Positions 54,385 to 61,728 of a stretch of DNA of 64,000 bases are shown one piece after another. The stretch is from the NCBI RefSeq assembly GCF_015767265.1, contig NZ_JADPIB010000003.1, positions 248,001 to 312,000 on the forward strand, given 5' to 3'. Position 1 is the first letter of the stretch; the number at the start of each line of letters is the position of its first letter. This stretch comes from Aureivirga marina (GTDB lineage Bacteria; Bacteroidota; Bacteroidia; Flavobacteriales; Flavobacteriaceae). The notes under the pieces were generated by a model that worked only from the letters and a program-made list of their open reading frames with translations, did not search any database and was not told the origin of the DNA. Made by a program: the position numbers and the translations under genes.

Positions 54385-55443
54385 ATGAAAACGATTCAGG
54401 CAGTAGATTATTCAATACATTTTCAAGAAGAAGGATATAAACATTTAAATGCTTATTTAGCAGAGAATAAACCTTCTACAATTTTCATTATTGTTGACGA
54501 ACATACAAATGAAAATTGTTTGCCAAAACTTTTACAAGAAATGGCAACAGATGCAACTTTGGAAATTATTGAAATTGAATCTGGAGAAGAAAATAAAAAC
54601 TTACAAACTTGTACACATCTTTGGGAAGCTCTTACAGAATTAAACGGAGATAGAAAAAGTTTAGTAATTAATCTTGGAGGTGGAGTTATCACAGATTTAG
54701 GAGGGTTTGTTGCTTCTGCATTCAAACGTGGAATTCCATTTATTAATATTCCTACAACTTTACTTAGTATGGTTGATGCTTCTGTTGGAGGAAAGACAGG
54801 AGTAGATTTAGGTGTGCTGAAAAATCAAATTGGTTTTTTTGCAAATCCTGAAATGGTTCTTGTTGATACTTATTATTTACATTCTGTTCCAGATAGAGAA
54901 TTACGTTCTGGATTAGCTGAGGTAATTAAATACGGTTTAACATATGATGCAAAAGTTTGGGAAGCTTTTTATGATTTAAATACTTTGGATGTTGATCATT
55001 TAATTCATAGAAGTATTGAAATTAAAAATGAAGTAGTTCTTCGAGATCCAAAGGAACAAAGTTTACGTAAGATTTTAAATTTTGGTCATACTCTAGGACA
55101 TGCAATTGAATCGTATTTTTTAGATTCGGAAGAAAAAGAAAATATTACACATGGAGAAGCAATTACTCTTGGAATGATTATGGAATGTTATATTTCAAAT
55201 AAACTGCTAAACTTCCCAATGGAAATTGTTGAAAAACTAAAATCTATTTCACATAATATTTACGGTAAAATTGAAGTAAAATCTGAAGATTATAATGGTA
55301 TTCTTGATTTATTAAAACATGATAAAAAGAATATTGGAGGAAAAGTGAATTTTGTGTTACTTAAAAATATAGAAAAATATAAAATCGATTGTCAAGTGGA
55401 AAATGATTTACTTATTGAAGCTTTAGATTTTTATAATAAGTAA
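54385..55443 (+). CDS. aroB: 3-Dehydroquinate synthase
   Basis: A 352-residue enzyme of the shikimate pathway that cyclises DAHP to 3-dehydroquinate using NAD and zinc. The NAD and metal motifs are present: INLGGGVITDLGGFVASAFKRG, IPTTLLSMVDASVGGKTGVDLG, GLAEVIKYGL, and the zinc ligands in ILNFGHTLGHAIESYF and ITHGEAITLGM. Length is normal. It stands alone on the + strand and is followed by a GC-rich inverted repeat. Confidence 0.97.
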   Translation: MKTIQAVDYSIHFQEEGYKHLNAYLAENKPSTIFIIVDEHTNENCLPKLLQEMATDATLEIIEIESGEENKNLQTCTHLWEALTELNGDRKSLVINLGGGVITDLGGFVASAFKRGIPFINIPTTLLSMVDASVGGKTGVDLGVLKNQIGFFANPEMVLVDTYYLHSVPDRELRSGLAEVIKYGLTYDAKVWEAFYDLNTLDVDHLIHRSIEIKNEVVLRDPKEQSLRKILNFGHTLGHAIESYFLDSEEKENITHGEAITLGMIMECYISNKLLNFPMEIVEKLKSISHNIYGKIEVKSEDYNGILDLLKHDKKNIGGKVNFVLLKNIEKYKIDCQVENDLLIEALDFYNK

Positions 55444-55466
55444 ATTTAATTATCTTTTTAGTCGAA

Positions 55467-55534
55467 GACTGAGCGAAGCCGAAGTCTAATAAATTTGAAA
55501 TTAAAATTAAAATCGATTTCAACTTCGCTCAGTC
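55467..55534. repeat. GC-rich inverted repeat of the Bacteroidota intergenic type
   Basis: GACTGAGCGAAG (55467-55478) and CTTCGCTCAGTC (55523-55534) are perfect 12-bp inverted arms with a 44-bp AT-rich spacer. The CTTCGCTCAGTC type of sequence is widespread as an intergenic repeat in Bacteroidota genomes. Its base composition differs from the surroundings. No gene is involved; the gap to the next start codon is 45 bp. Confidence 0.75.
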
Positions 55535-55578
55535 CCCGAAAGAAACAAAAATGAAATAGTTATTAAAAAGAAAAACAG

Positions 55579-57732
55579 ATGATTCAAAAAAGAGAAATTT
55601 ACAACGCACTTAAAAAATATTTTGGTTACGATGAATTTCGTCCGCTTCAATATGATATTATAAAAAATATTTTTGCAAAAAATGATTCCTTGGTTATTAT
55701 GCCAACTGGAGGAGGAAAATCTATTTGTTATCAATTACCTTCTACTCTACTTCCAGGAATCACGATTGTAATTTCTCCTTTAATTGCTTTGATGAAAGAT
55801 CAAGTGGATGGATTAAATGCAAATGGAATTACCGCTGCTTTTTTAAATAGTAGTCAAAGCCAAGAAGATCAAGCTGAGGTTTTTCATTTAGCAGAAAAAA
55901 AAGAATTAAAAATTCTATATATAGCTCCAGAAAGTCTTTCTATGTTTGATAATTTTTTGAAGACTTTGGAAATTTCTTTAATCGCAATTGATGAAGCACA
56001 TTGTATTTCTGCTTGGGGACATGATTTTCGTCCAGCATATACTAGTTTGAATTATCTTAAAAAGGCATTTCCAAATGCAGCACTTATAGCTTTAACAGCA
56101 ACTGCGGATAAAGCAACTCGTGAAGATATTTTGAAACAATTAGATATCCCAAATGCTTCCAAATTTATTTCTTCTTTTGATAGACCAAATCTTTCTTTGG
56201 AAGTTCGTCCAGCAAATGATCGTATTAAGCAAATTGTAAAGTTTATTCAAGAACGACCAAATCAGAGCGGAATTATTTATTGCTTAAGTAGAAAAACAAC
56301 AGAAAGTATTGCTTCTAAATTACAAAATGTTGGAATTAATGCTGCAAGTTATCACGCTGGAATGGATCATGAATCTAGAGAAAAAGTACAAGAAAACTTT
56401 ATTCAAGATAATACAGATGTGATTTGTGCGACTGTTGCTTTTGGGATGGGAATTGATAAATCGAATGTTCGTTGGGTAATTCATTATAATTTACCAAAAA
56501 ACATTGAAGGTTATTATCAAGAAATTGGACGTGCTGGTCGTGATGGTTTAGATTCGGAAACGATTCTTTTTCATAGTTATGGTGATGTAATTCAACTTCA
56601 AAATTTTGCTCAAGATTCAAATAACGCTGAGGTGCAACTTTCAAAAATTGAACGAATGAAACAATATGCAGATGCATTAAGTTGTCGTCGTAAGATTTTA
56701 TTGAATTATTTTGGAGAACATATAATTAAAGATTGTGGAAATTGTGATGTTTGTAAAAATCCGCCAACCTTTTTTGATGGAACTATTTTAGCCCAAAAAA
56801 TTCTTTCGGGAATAATGCGTTTGCAAGAAAAGGAACCATTAAATGTTGTAATTGATTTTTTAAAAGGTTCTCGAAATCAAAATATCTTAGAGAAAAATTA
56901 TCAGAATCTAAAAACTTATGGTGTTGCTCAAGAATTGGCTTGGAAAGATTTGCAGCAATATATGATTCAATTAATAAATTTAGGTTTTTGTGAAGTTGCT
57001 TTTCACGAATCAAATCATATAAAAGTGACACCTCTTGGAAAAAATGTCTTGTTTCAAGGAACAAAAGTTTCTTTAACATCGCTTCAAGATTTTAATAAAA
57101 AGAAAACAAAACAAGTTGAGGTTATTGTAGATTCCAGTGAACATGCAGCTCTTTATGAAAATTTAAGAACATTAAGAAGAAAAATTGCAAACGAAAAAAA
57201 TATTGCTCCTTATCTAGTTTTCGGTGATGCAGCTTTAAGAGATATGCAAAAAAAATTGCCTTTGACAATTTCAGAGTTTTTAGAAGTTTCGGGAGTTGGG
57301 CAGAAAAAAGCAGATACTTATGGCGAAGCTTTTATTTCTGAAATTAAAAAATATGTAGAAGAAAATAATATAGAAATTAAAAAAGTTTTAGTTACTGTAA
57401 ATCCAAAAAAGAAGAAAGAAAAGAAAAAACGAGAAAAAGGAGGAACTTATAAAACTTCTTATGAATTATATGAACAAGGTTATTCTATAGATCAAATTGC
57501 AGAGCAACGAAATTTAGCAAAAACTACAATTCTAGGTCATTTATTAAAAATGTATGAAATGGGATTTAAATTGAATCTTTCTGATTTTATAACTGACGAA
57601 GAATTATCAAAAGTTAAAAAAGCGAAAAAAGAGATTGAAAATCCAATAGGTTTGAAAGATTACTATACTTTTTTAAATGAAGAACTTTCCTATTCAAAAA
57701 TCAGAATTGGTTTAGCTGTTTTAGAAAAGTAG
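55579..57732 (+). CDS. recQ: ATP-dependent DNA helicase RecQ
   Basis: A 717-residue RecQ. Walker A PTGGGKS is at 42-48 and the DEAH box at 138-141, then motifs ALTATADKATREDI, SSFDRPNLSLEV, IIYCLSRKTTE, ATVAFGMGIDKSNVRWVIHYNLPKNIEGYYQEIGRAGRDG. The zinc region has C..RR.ILLNYFGE and CGNCDVC. An RQC winged helix, an HRDC domain (KNIAPYLVFGDAALRDM...LPLTISEFLEVSGVGQKKADTYG) and a C-terminal helix-turn-helix (SYELYEQGYSIDQIAEQRNLAKTTILGHL) complete it. It unwinds DNA 3' to 5' in repair and recombination. Confidence 0.97.
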   Translation: MIQKREIYNALKKYFGYDEFRPLQYDIIKNIFAKNDSLVIMPTGGGKSICYQLPSTLLPGITIVISPLIALMKDQVDGLNANGITAAFLNSSQSQEDQAEVFHLAEKKELKILYIAPESLSMFDNFLKTLEISLIAIDEAHCISAWGHDFRPAYTSLNYLKKAFPNAALIALTATADKATREDILKQLDIPNASKFISSFDRPNLSLEVRPANDRIKQIVKFIQERPNQSGIIYCLSRKTTESIASKLQNVGINAASYHAGMDHESREKVQENFIQDNTDVICATVAFGMGIDKSNVRWVIHYNLPKNIEGYYQEIGRAGRDGLDSETILFHSYGDVIQLQNFAQDSNNAEVQLSKIERMKQYADALSCRRKILLNYFGEHIIKDCGNCDVCKNPPTFFDGTILAQKILSGIMRLQEKEPLNVVIDFLKGSRNQNILEKNYQNLKTYGVAQELAWKDLQQYMIQLINLGFCEVAFHESNHIKVTPLGKNVLFQGTKVSLTSLQDFNKKKTKQVEVIVDSSEHAALYENLRTLRRKIANEKNIAPYLVFGDAALRDMQKKLPLTISEFLEVSGVGQKKADTYGEAFISEIKKYVEENNIEIKKVLVTVNPKKKKEKKKREKGGTYKTSYELYEQGYSIDQIAEQRNLAKTTILGHLLKMYEMGFKLNLSDFITDEELSKVKKAKKEIENPIGLKDYYTFLNEELSYSKIRIGLAVLEK

Positions 57733-57840
57733 TTTGAAAAATAAAATAAATAATATAAAATTAAGGAGTCATTAAATTATGATTCCTTTTTTTATTTTAG
57801 AATACTTTATTAACCTATTTAAAAATTTAATATTTTTTGC

Positions 57841-57853
57841 TACATAATAAGTA
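57841..57853. repeat. Repeat copy 1: GCTACAT-type imperfect palindrome
   Basis: TACATAATAAGTA preceded by TTTTTTGC. It is an imperfect version of the TACAT-N3-ATGTA element found again at 57894 and 59666, all within about 1.9 kb. Confidence 0.45.
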
Positions 57854-57893
57854 GTAATTGAAGCTATATCAAAAAAAAAAATAATTATTTCGC

Positions 57894-57906
57894 TACATTA
57901 TATGTA
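57894..57906. repeat. Repeat copy 2: TACATTATATGTA palindrome
   Basis: TACAT-TAT-ATGTA preceded by TTTCGC. It lies about 65 bp before the expected transcription start of the lipoprotein gene at 57985, a position where an activator could bind. Confidence 0.5.
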
Positions 57907-57951
57907 TTAATTAATTTTATACTTTTTAAAAAAAATCCATTTGAGTTATCT

Positions 57952-57959
57952 TATATTTG
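57952..57959 (+). promoter_or_regulatory. -7 element TATATTTG for the lipoprotein gene
   Basis: A perfect TAnnTTTG, 25 bp before the start codon. Confidence 0.6.
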
Positions 57960-57984
57960 TTTTAAAATTTAAAAAGTTCAAAAA

Positions 57985-58755
57985 ATGAAGAAAATTTTAC
58001 AATTATTAGTACTATCAATCTCTTTGTTTTCATGTAGTATGAAAGAAAAAATCGTATTTAATGAAGACATGACTGGTGATTATGAATTATCTGTAGATTT
58101 GAGTCCAATGGTTAGTATGGCAGGATCTATGATGGGAGATTCTGATAAAAAGAATGAACAGAAATATGATACAATAGTCTATTTTGATGATATTATTGAA
58201 TCATATAAAGACAGTGCTGAAACTTCTTATGATAAAAGAAAATTAGAAAATCTTCGAGGATTAAAAATGCAAACAAAAATGGATATTGATTCTGGTGATG
58301 CTTTTATTCGTATTTATAAAAGTTTTAATGGAATAGATGATTTAAACTTAATGCATGAAAATTTCGATTATGCAATGGATAAATCAAAAAAAGAATCAAA
58401 AGTAAAAGGTGTTCAAGAAAACAATTCAAGTATTCCACAAATTGGACAAAAAGTAACCTATTCTTATAAAAGAAAAAGATTTAAAAGAATTGCAGCAAAT
58501 AAAAAAACAGAAGAAACAAATGAATCATCTGAAATTGAAGAAAATGATGATGATGATAAATTTGGAAGTATGATGAATATGATTGGAAAATCAATGGAAT
58601 ATGAGATTGAATATGTTTTTCCAAGAAAAATTAAAAAAGTTTCTTCAGACAAAGCAATGATTTCTCAAGATGGAAAAACTTTGAGAATTTCATACGATAT
58701 AGAAGAAGTCATGAAAGATCCATCAATTATGTCATTTGAAGTTAAATTGAAATAA
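57985..58755 (+). CDS. Lipoprotein of unknown function (LppM-like)
   Basis: A 256-residue lipoprotein with lipobox in LSISLFSC, a cysteine at residue 17. The start EKIVFNEDMTGDYELSVDLSPMVSMAG resembles the LppM-type domain found in many bacterial lipoproteins, where acidic and hydrophobic strands follow the anchor. The centre is acidic (NDDDDKFGSMM), and the C-terminal YEYVF-type strands (MEYEIEYVFPRKIKKVSS) close it. Function is not known. It is a single gene with a -7 element and terminator, and the next genes on the same strand are the cysteine-rich protein and the sigma factor. Confidence 0.75.
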   Translation: MKKILQLLVLSISLFSCSMKEKIVFNEDMTGDYELSVDLSPMVSMAGSMMGDSDKKNEQKYDTIVYFDDIIESYKDSAETSYDKRKLENLRGLKMQTKMDIDSGDAFIRIYKSFNGIDDLNLMHENFDYAMDKSKKESKVKGVQENNSSIPQIGQKVTYSYKRKRFKRIAANKKTEETNESSEIEENDDDDKFGSMMNMIGKSMEYEIEYVFPRKIKKVSSDKAMISQDGKTLRISYDIEEVMKDPSIMSFEVKLK

Positions 58756-58775
58756 TTTAAACATCCTAAAAAATG

Positions 58776-58809
58776 AAAACCGAGATTGTTTAATAATCTC
58801 GGTTTTTTT
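58776..58809 (+). terminator. Terminator of the lipoprotein gene
   Basis: A 12-bp perfect stem AAAACCGAGATT / AATCTCGGTTTT followed by T. Confidence 0.95.
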
Positions 58810-58877
58810 ATTGTAAAAAATGCATCATTTTTTAAGTATTACGTCTTTATATATGAAAACATAAAATTTTAGAACTC

Positions 58878-59054
58878 ATGAAAGATGTAAATAATAAATT
58901 CAATTCAGTAAATAATTCTACAGAGAACTGTTGTTGTCCGCCAGAAAATTGTACTTGCTGTTCAGCGGATTGTTGTGCAGATGGAAAATATAATGCATGT
59001 TGTGACAATGGAACAGATACTTGTTGTAATAGCGAGAACAAAACTTGCTGTTAA
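58878..59054 (+). CDS. Cysteine-rich metallothionein-like miniprotein
   Basis: A 58-residue protein with 14 cysteines (24 percent), arranged CCC, C-T-CC, CC, CC, CC and CC at positions 18-20, 25/27/28, 32/33, 41/42, 49/50 and 57/58. The first 17 residues are hydrophilic without cysteines and no signal peptide is present. The spacing of CC pairs by acidic and polar residues (DGT, SADCCADG, NSENKT) is metallothionein-like, although it does not match a metallothionein family that I know. It lies 76 bp before the SigZ-like sigma gene, with a hairpin between. A -7-like TATATATG is at 58848-58855. Binding of zinc, copper or cadmium, or thiol buffering, is inferred. Confidence 0.75.
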   Translation: MKDVNNKFNSVNNSTENCCCPPENCTCCSADCCADGKYNACCDNGTDTCCNSENKTCC

Positions 59055-59063
59055 TTAAAAGTC

Positions 59064-59100
59064 AAAGTTTGTGAGGAAAAAATCTTCACAAACTTTATTT
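59064..59100 (+). terminator. Hairpin between the cysteine-rich gene and the sigma factor gene
   Basis: An 11-bp perfect stem AAAGTTTGTGA (59064-59074) / TCACAAACTTT (59086-59096), followed by ATTTTATATTTTT. It could terminate most transcripts after the small gene and let a minority reach the sigma factor gene, which starts 29 bp further on. Confidence 0.75.
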
Positions 59101-59129
59101 TATATTTTTAAAAAAGAAATAGCAAAATT

Positions 59130-59657
59130 ATGAATAAAGAAATTGAAGAAATTTACGCTCCTCTCCTATTATTTGTAAAAAAAAGAATCAATAATAAAGA
59201 GGATGCAGAAGATATTACACAGGAAGTTTTTTATAAATTTTCAAAAGCTGCTATTGCTGAAAAATCAAATTTTAAAAATCTACTTTTTAAGATTGCTAAA
59301 AATACGATTATTGATTATTATCGAAAAAAGAAAATTTATAATGAAGAAATAATCGAATCTACATTTGTGATAAATGAAAAATTTGAAGATTCTAAAAATG
59401 AGATTTGTTCTTGTATCTTTAAGTTTATTGATAAGCTTCCAAAAGAATATCAGAATATAATTGAAATGTCCGAAATCCAGGATATATCACAAAAAGAAAT
59501 TGCTGAAAATTTAGATATAAATTACACAACAGTTAGATCAAAAATTCAAAGAGGAAGAAAAAAACTACAGAATTTGATTTCAGATTGTTGTAATGTAATT
59601 CAAAATCAAAAAGGGAGAATTGTAAATCATAAATGTTCAGGAAAAAATTGTAATTAA
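59130..59657 (+). CDS. ECF-type RNA polymerase sigma factor (SigZ-like)
   Basis: A 175-residue sigma-70 family protein. Region 2 contains RINNKEDAEDITQEVFYKF and KIAKNTIIDYYRKKK; region 4 contains IEMSEIQDISQKEIAENLDINYTTVRSKIQRGRKKLQ. Beyond region 4 it has a 25-residue cysteine tail (C153, C154, C169, C174), a feature of the SigZ type, and two more cysteines between the regions (C93, C95). No anti-sigma gene is adjacent, so the cysteines may take part in sensing. It lies downstream of the cysteine-rich miniprotein, and the two are likely regulated together. Confidence 0.85.
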   Translation: MNKEIEEIYAPLLLFVKKRINNKEDAEDITQEVFYKFSKAAIAEKSNFKNLLFKIAKNTIIDYYRKKKIYNEEIIESTFVINEKFEDSKNEICSCIFKFIDKLPKEYQNIIEMSEIQDISQKEIAENLDINYTTVRSKIQRGRKKLQNLISDCCNVIQNQKGRIVNHKCSGKNCN

Positions 59658-59665
59658 ATTTTTGC

Positions 59666-59678
59666 TACATTTTATGTA
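59666..59678. repeat. Repeat copy 3: TACATTTTATGTA palindrome
   Basis: TACAT-TTT-ATGTA preceded by TTTTTGC, 9 bp after the sigma factor stop codon. It is the third copy of the element at 57841 and 57894, and is downstream of a gene rather than in a promoter region. Confidence 0.5.
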
Positions 59679-59700
59679 ATATTTAATATTATTTATAAAA

Positions 59701-59726
59701 AAACACGATAACAGTATATCGTGTTT
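59701..59726. terminator. Bidirectional terminator
   Basis: A 10-bp perfect stem AAACACGATA / TATCGTGTTT with a 6-nt loop. It separates the sigma factor gene from the convergent membrane protein gene. Confidence 0.9.
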
Positions 59727-59748
59727 CATTTTTTATGTTTTGTTTTAA

Positions 59749-60177
59749 TTATTCTAAAAAGCCTAAAACTCCTTTCGTTTCAAAATAACCTTTTTGAAAA
59801 GCTTTTTGAGCAATAAATCCAACTAAAAAGCTTATAACAATATTTGCTATAAAAATTTTCAAAATCATTTCGCTCCAAAAAAACCAAGAAATTAAAGAAG
59901 CAAAAAGGAAAAGAATAAAAGATACAGGTTTTGCTAATTTTGCATAGCCTTTCGCTAAAACAATATTTCCATTTCCATCTTTATGAAGAAATTTTTCACG
60001 TTCTTTTGAAAAATTCGATGTTATGATAATTACCATTGGAAAAATTAAAAAATAGATAACTCCAGCGGCGTAACCTAATCCTAAAATCATTGGATAAATA
60101 ACACCAAAAACGATAGCTCCACCTAAATAAATACCTGCACTAATAAAAAAAGACTCTACTGAATTTTCTTTAATCAT
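59749..60177 (-). CDS. Small membrane protein of unknown function
   Basis: From ATG 60177 (MIKENSVES) the product has 142 residues. An ATG 24 bp upstream gives an eight-residue extension that I consider less likely. It has four hydrophobic segments (AGIYLGGAIVFGVIYPMIL, AAGVIYFLIFPMVIIIT, PVSFILFLFASLISWFF and IFIANIVISFLVGFIA). I do not recognise the family. It is 82 bp after the next small membrane protein gene on the same strand and may be the last gene of the RNA ligase/kptA unit. Confidence 0.65.
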   Translation of the reverse strand: MIKENSVESFFISAGIYLGGAIVFGVIYPMILGLGYAAGVIYFLIFPMVIIITSNFSKEREKFLHKDGNGNIVLAKGYAKLAKPVSFILFLFASLISWFFWSEMILKIFIANIVISFLVGFIAQKAFQKGYFETKGVLGFLE

Positions 60178-60259
60178 AATTATATTTTTAAATTTTAACA
60201 TAAATACGAAATTATAATCACAAAAACAGATATTTATTTCGTTTTATTTTAAACTATTT

Positions 60260-60535
60260 TCAAGAATCTAAATTCACTTTCTTTTTTATGGTTTTTAAAA
60301 CTATTTTACTAAAAATAATTCCATAAATAAATCCAAAAACAAACCATAAAATTACTTTTTTCCAAAATAAAAAATCAAATAATATGGGTTTTGAAATTAA
60401 TAATGGATAAATAAATTCGTTAAGAAAAATCATTATCATAGACCAAGCAAAACCTTCAATATATTTCCCTTTTCCCTCATAATAAGCAATCAATTCTTCA
60501 TTACTTTTCTTTTTCGTCTGTATAAAATTTAGCAT
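60260..60535 (-). CDS. Small membrane protein of unknown function
   Basis: A 91-residue protein with an N-terminal charged segment (FIQTKKKSNEELIAYYEGKGKY), two hydrophobic segments (MIMIFLNEFIYPLLI, KVILWFVFGFIYGIIFSKIVL) and a basic end (KTIKKKVNL). I know no family. It starts 9 bp after kptA on the same strand, so it is almost certainly cotranscribed with it, and might be a passenger rather than part of the RNA function. Confidence 0.65.
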   Translation of the reverse strand: MLNFIQTKKKSNEELIAYYEGKGKYIEGFAWSMIMIFLNEFIYPLLISKPILFDFLFWKKVILWFVFGFIYGIIFSKIVLKTIKKKVNLDS

Positions 60536-60544
60536 TTCTTTTTA

Positions 60545-61108
60545 TTAATCTCTATGAATTTCTTTTAAAAATTTTACAGGAATTTCCTCTACTAGCCAAA
60601 CACCATTTTCAGATTTAAAAAATTTAAAATTTTCCGCTACCATTTTTGTAGTATTTATTTCAAAAACAACTAATTGTCCATGTCTTCTTCCGACTTTTTC
60701 AGCAGTTTCAAAATCTTTACTTAAATGCACATGATGACGCTTTTTCTTTTGCAATCCTGTTTTATAAATAGAATCTGTGAATTTTATTGCTGTTCCATGA
60801 TATAAAATTTCTGGTGGTGTTTTAGCAGTATAAGCTAAATCAACTTGTACAGAATGACCTTGATTAGCACGTATTTTTGTTTTATCTTCATTAAATGCAA
60901 AACGTTTTTTTTCGTTTGTTTCTACAACTTCTTCTAGCAATTCCATACCTATTTTATGCTGGAATTTATTCATATTAGAAAGTAATTGTGAAACAGAAAC
61001 CCAACCATTTTCATCCATTGTTAAATGAATTTTTTCTGGTTGATGCCTTAAAACTAAACTTAAAAACTTACTGATTCTTCTATAGTTCTTTTCTTTATCT
61101 TTTTTCAC
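60545..61108 (-). CDS. kptA: RNA 2'-phosphotransferase Tpt1/KptA
   Basis: A 187-residue KptA. The catalytic tetrad known from the family is present: R21 and H22 in VLRHQPE, R80 in IRANQGHS, and R141/R142 in VGRRHGQL. YHGTAIKF and HHVHLSKDFE are the NAD-binding signatures. KptA removes an internal 2'-phosphate from RNA by transfer to NAD, as in fungal tRNA splicing, and some bacterial KptA enzymes also ADP-ribosylate RNA ends. Bacteria have no intron-splicing need that leaves a 2'-phosphate, so its role is open. It is 9 bp after the RNA ligase gene. Confidence 0.95.
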   Translation of the reverse strand: MKKDKEKNYRRISKFLSLVLRHQPEKIHLTMDENGWVSVSQLLSNMNKFQHKIGMELLEEVVETNEKKRFAFNEDKTKIRANQGHSVQVDLAYTAKTPPEILYHGTAIKFTDSIYKTGLQKKKRHHVHLSKDFETAEKVGRRHGQLVVFEINTTKMVAENFKFFKSENGVWLVEEIPVKFLKEIHRD

Positions 61109-61117
61109 TTTTTCTTT

Positions 61118-61717
61118 TTAATAATTTAAAATTTCCTCTTCATTTTTAATTCGTTTTAAACCAAAATCAGATTGACGAATTTTACACATTAATTCTTTTT
61201 CAGGATGTTTAAAAACAATTCCTTCTATATCATTTTCAGATAAAAAAGTCTTAATTCCATCAAAACTTAAATCATCTAATTTAAAACTTACAGAACCATG
61301 TTTTATCAATTCATGCTCGATAATGTTTTCTGGATTTGATTGCACTTTTTCACCACAAAGTTCATAAGTTCCATCGGTTTTTTCATTCAATTTATCAAAA
61401 CCCTGAAAATGATATTGATCTGCTTTATTTTCTCTATTACAAGGAACCCAATGTGGATGATGACCAGAATTTACATCTGCTGGTTGACATGGAATTGCAT
61501 TTTCAGGAATTGGTTTTTTATATTTTCCTGTTTTTTTATTAATTCTCGCATCATATCTTTTAAATAAATTTCCATTGATAATCGCACAAGAAGTTCCATC
61601 AAATTTTCTTGTAGCAATTCCTTTTTCTAAAACCCATAAATTATCAGGGTTAATTTCATTAATAACTCTTCCTAAATCTTCTGGATTTTTTTTAAATAAT
61701 GTAGTAATCTTTTTCAT
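61118..61717 (-). CDS. RNA ligase of the RLIG1/DUF5565 (C12orf29) family
   Basis: A 199-residue protein with nucleotidyltransferase motifs: motif I KFDG with the adenylylated lysine K38, a GxxPxWVPC segment (85-93), motif IIIa glutamate E119 in TYELCGEK, motif IV EGIVFK at 165-170 and motif V CKIR with K179. The segments KFDGTSC, HHPHWVPCN and YELCGEKVQSNP align by eye with human RLIG1 (K..DGTC, GHIPGWVP), an ATP-dependent 5'-phosphate/3'-hydroxyl RNA ligase. The bacterial form is shorter than the human one. kptA follows after 9 bp and vanW precedes by 11 bp. Confidence 0.8.
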   Translation of the reverse strand: MKKITTLFKKNPEDLGRVINEINPDNLWVLEKGIATRKFDGTSCAIINGNLFKRYDARINKKTGKYKKPIPENAIPCQPADVNSGHHPHWVPCNRENKADQYHFQGFDKLNEKTDGTYELCGEKVQSNPENIIEHELIKHGSVSFKLDDLSFDGIKTFLSENDIEGIVFKHPEKELMCKIRQSDFGLKRIKNEEEILNY

Positions 61718-61728
61718 GTATTCTATAT

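Noticed and set aside
58847-59041. A 64-codon antisense frame over the cysteine-rich gene
   Set aside because: It is glutamine-rich only because it mirrors repeated TGT/TGC codons; the sense frame has the meaningful cysteine pattern and a good start.
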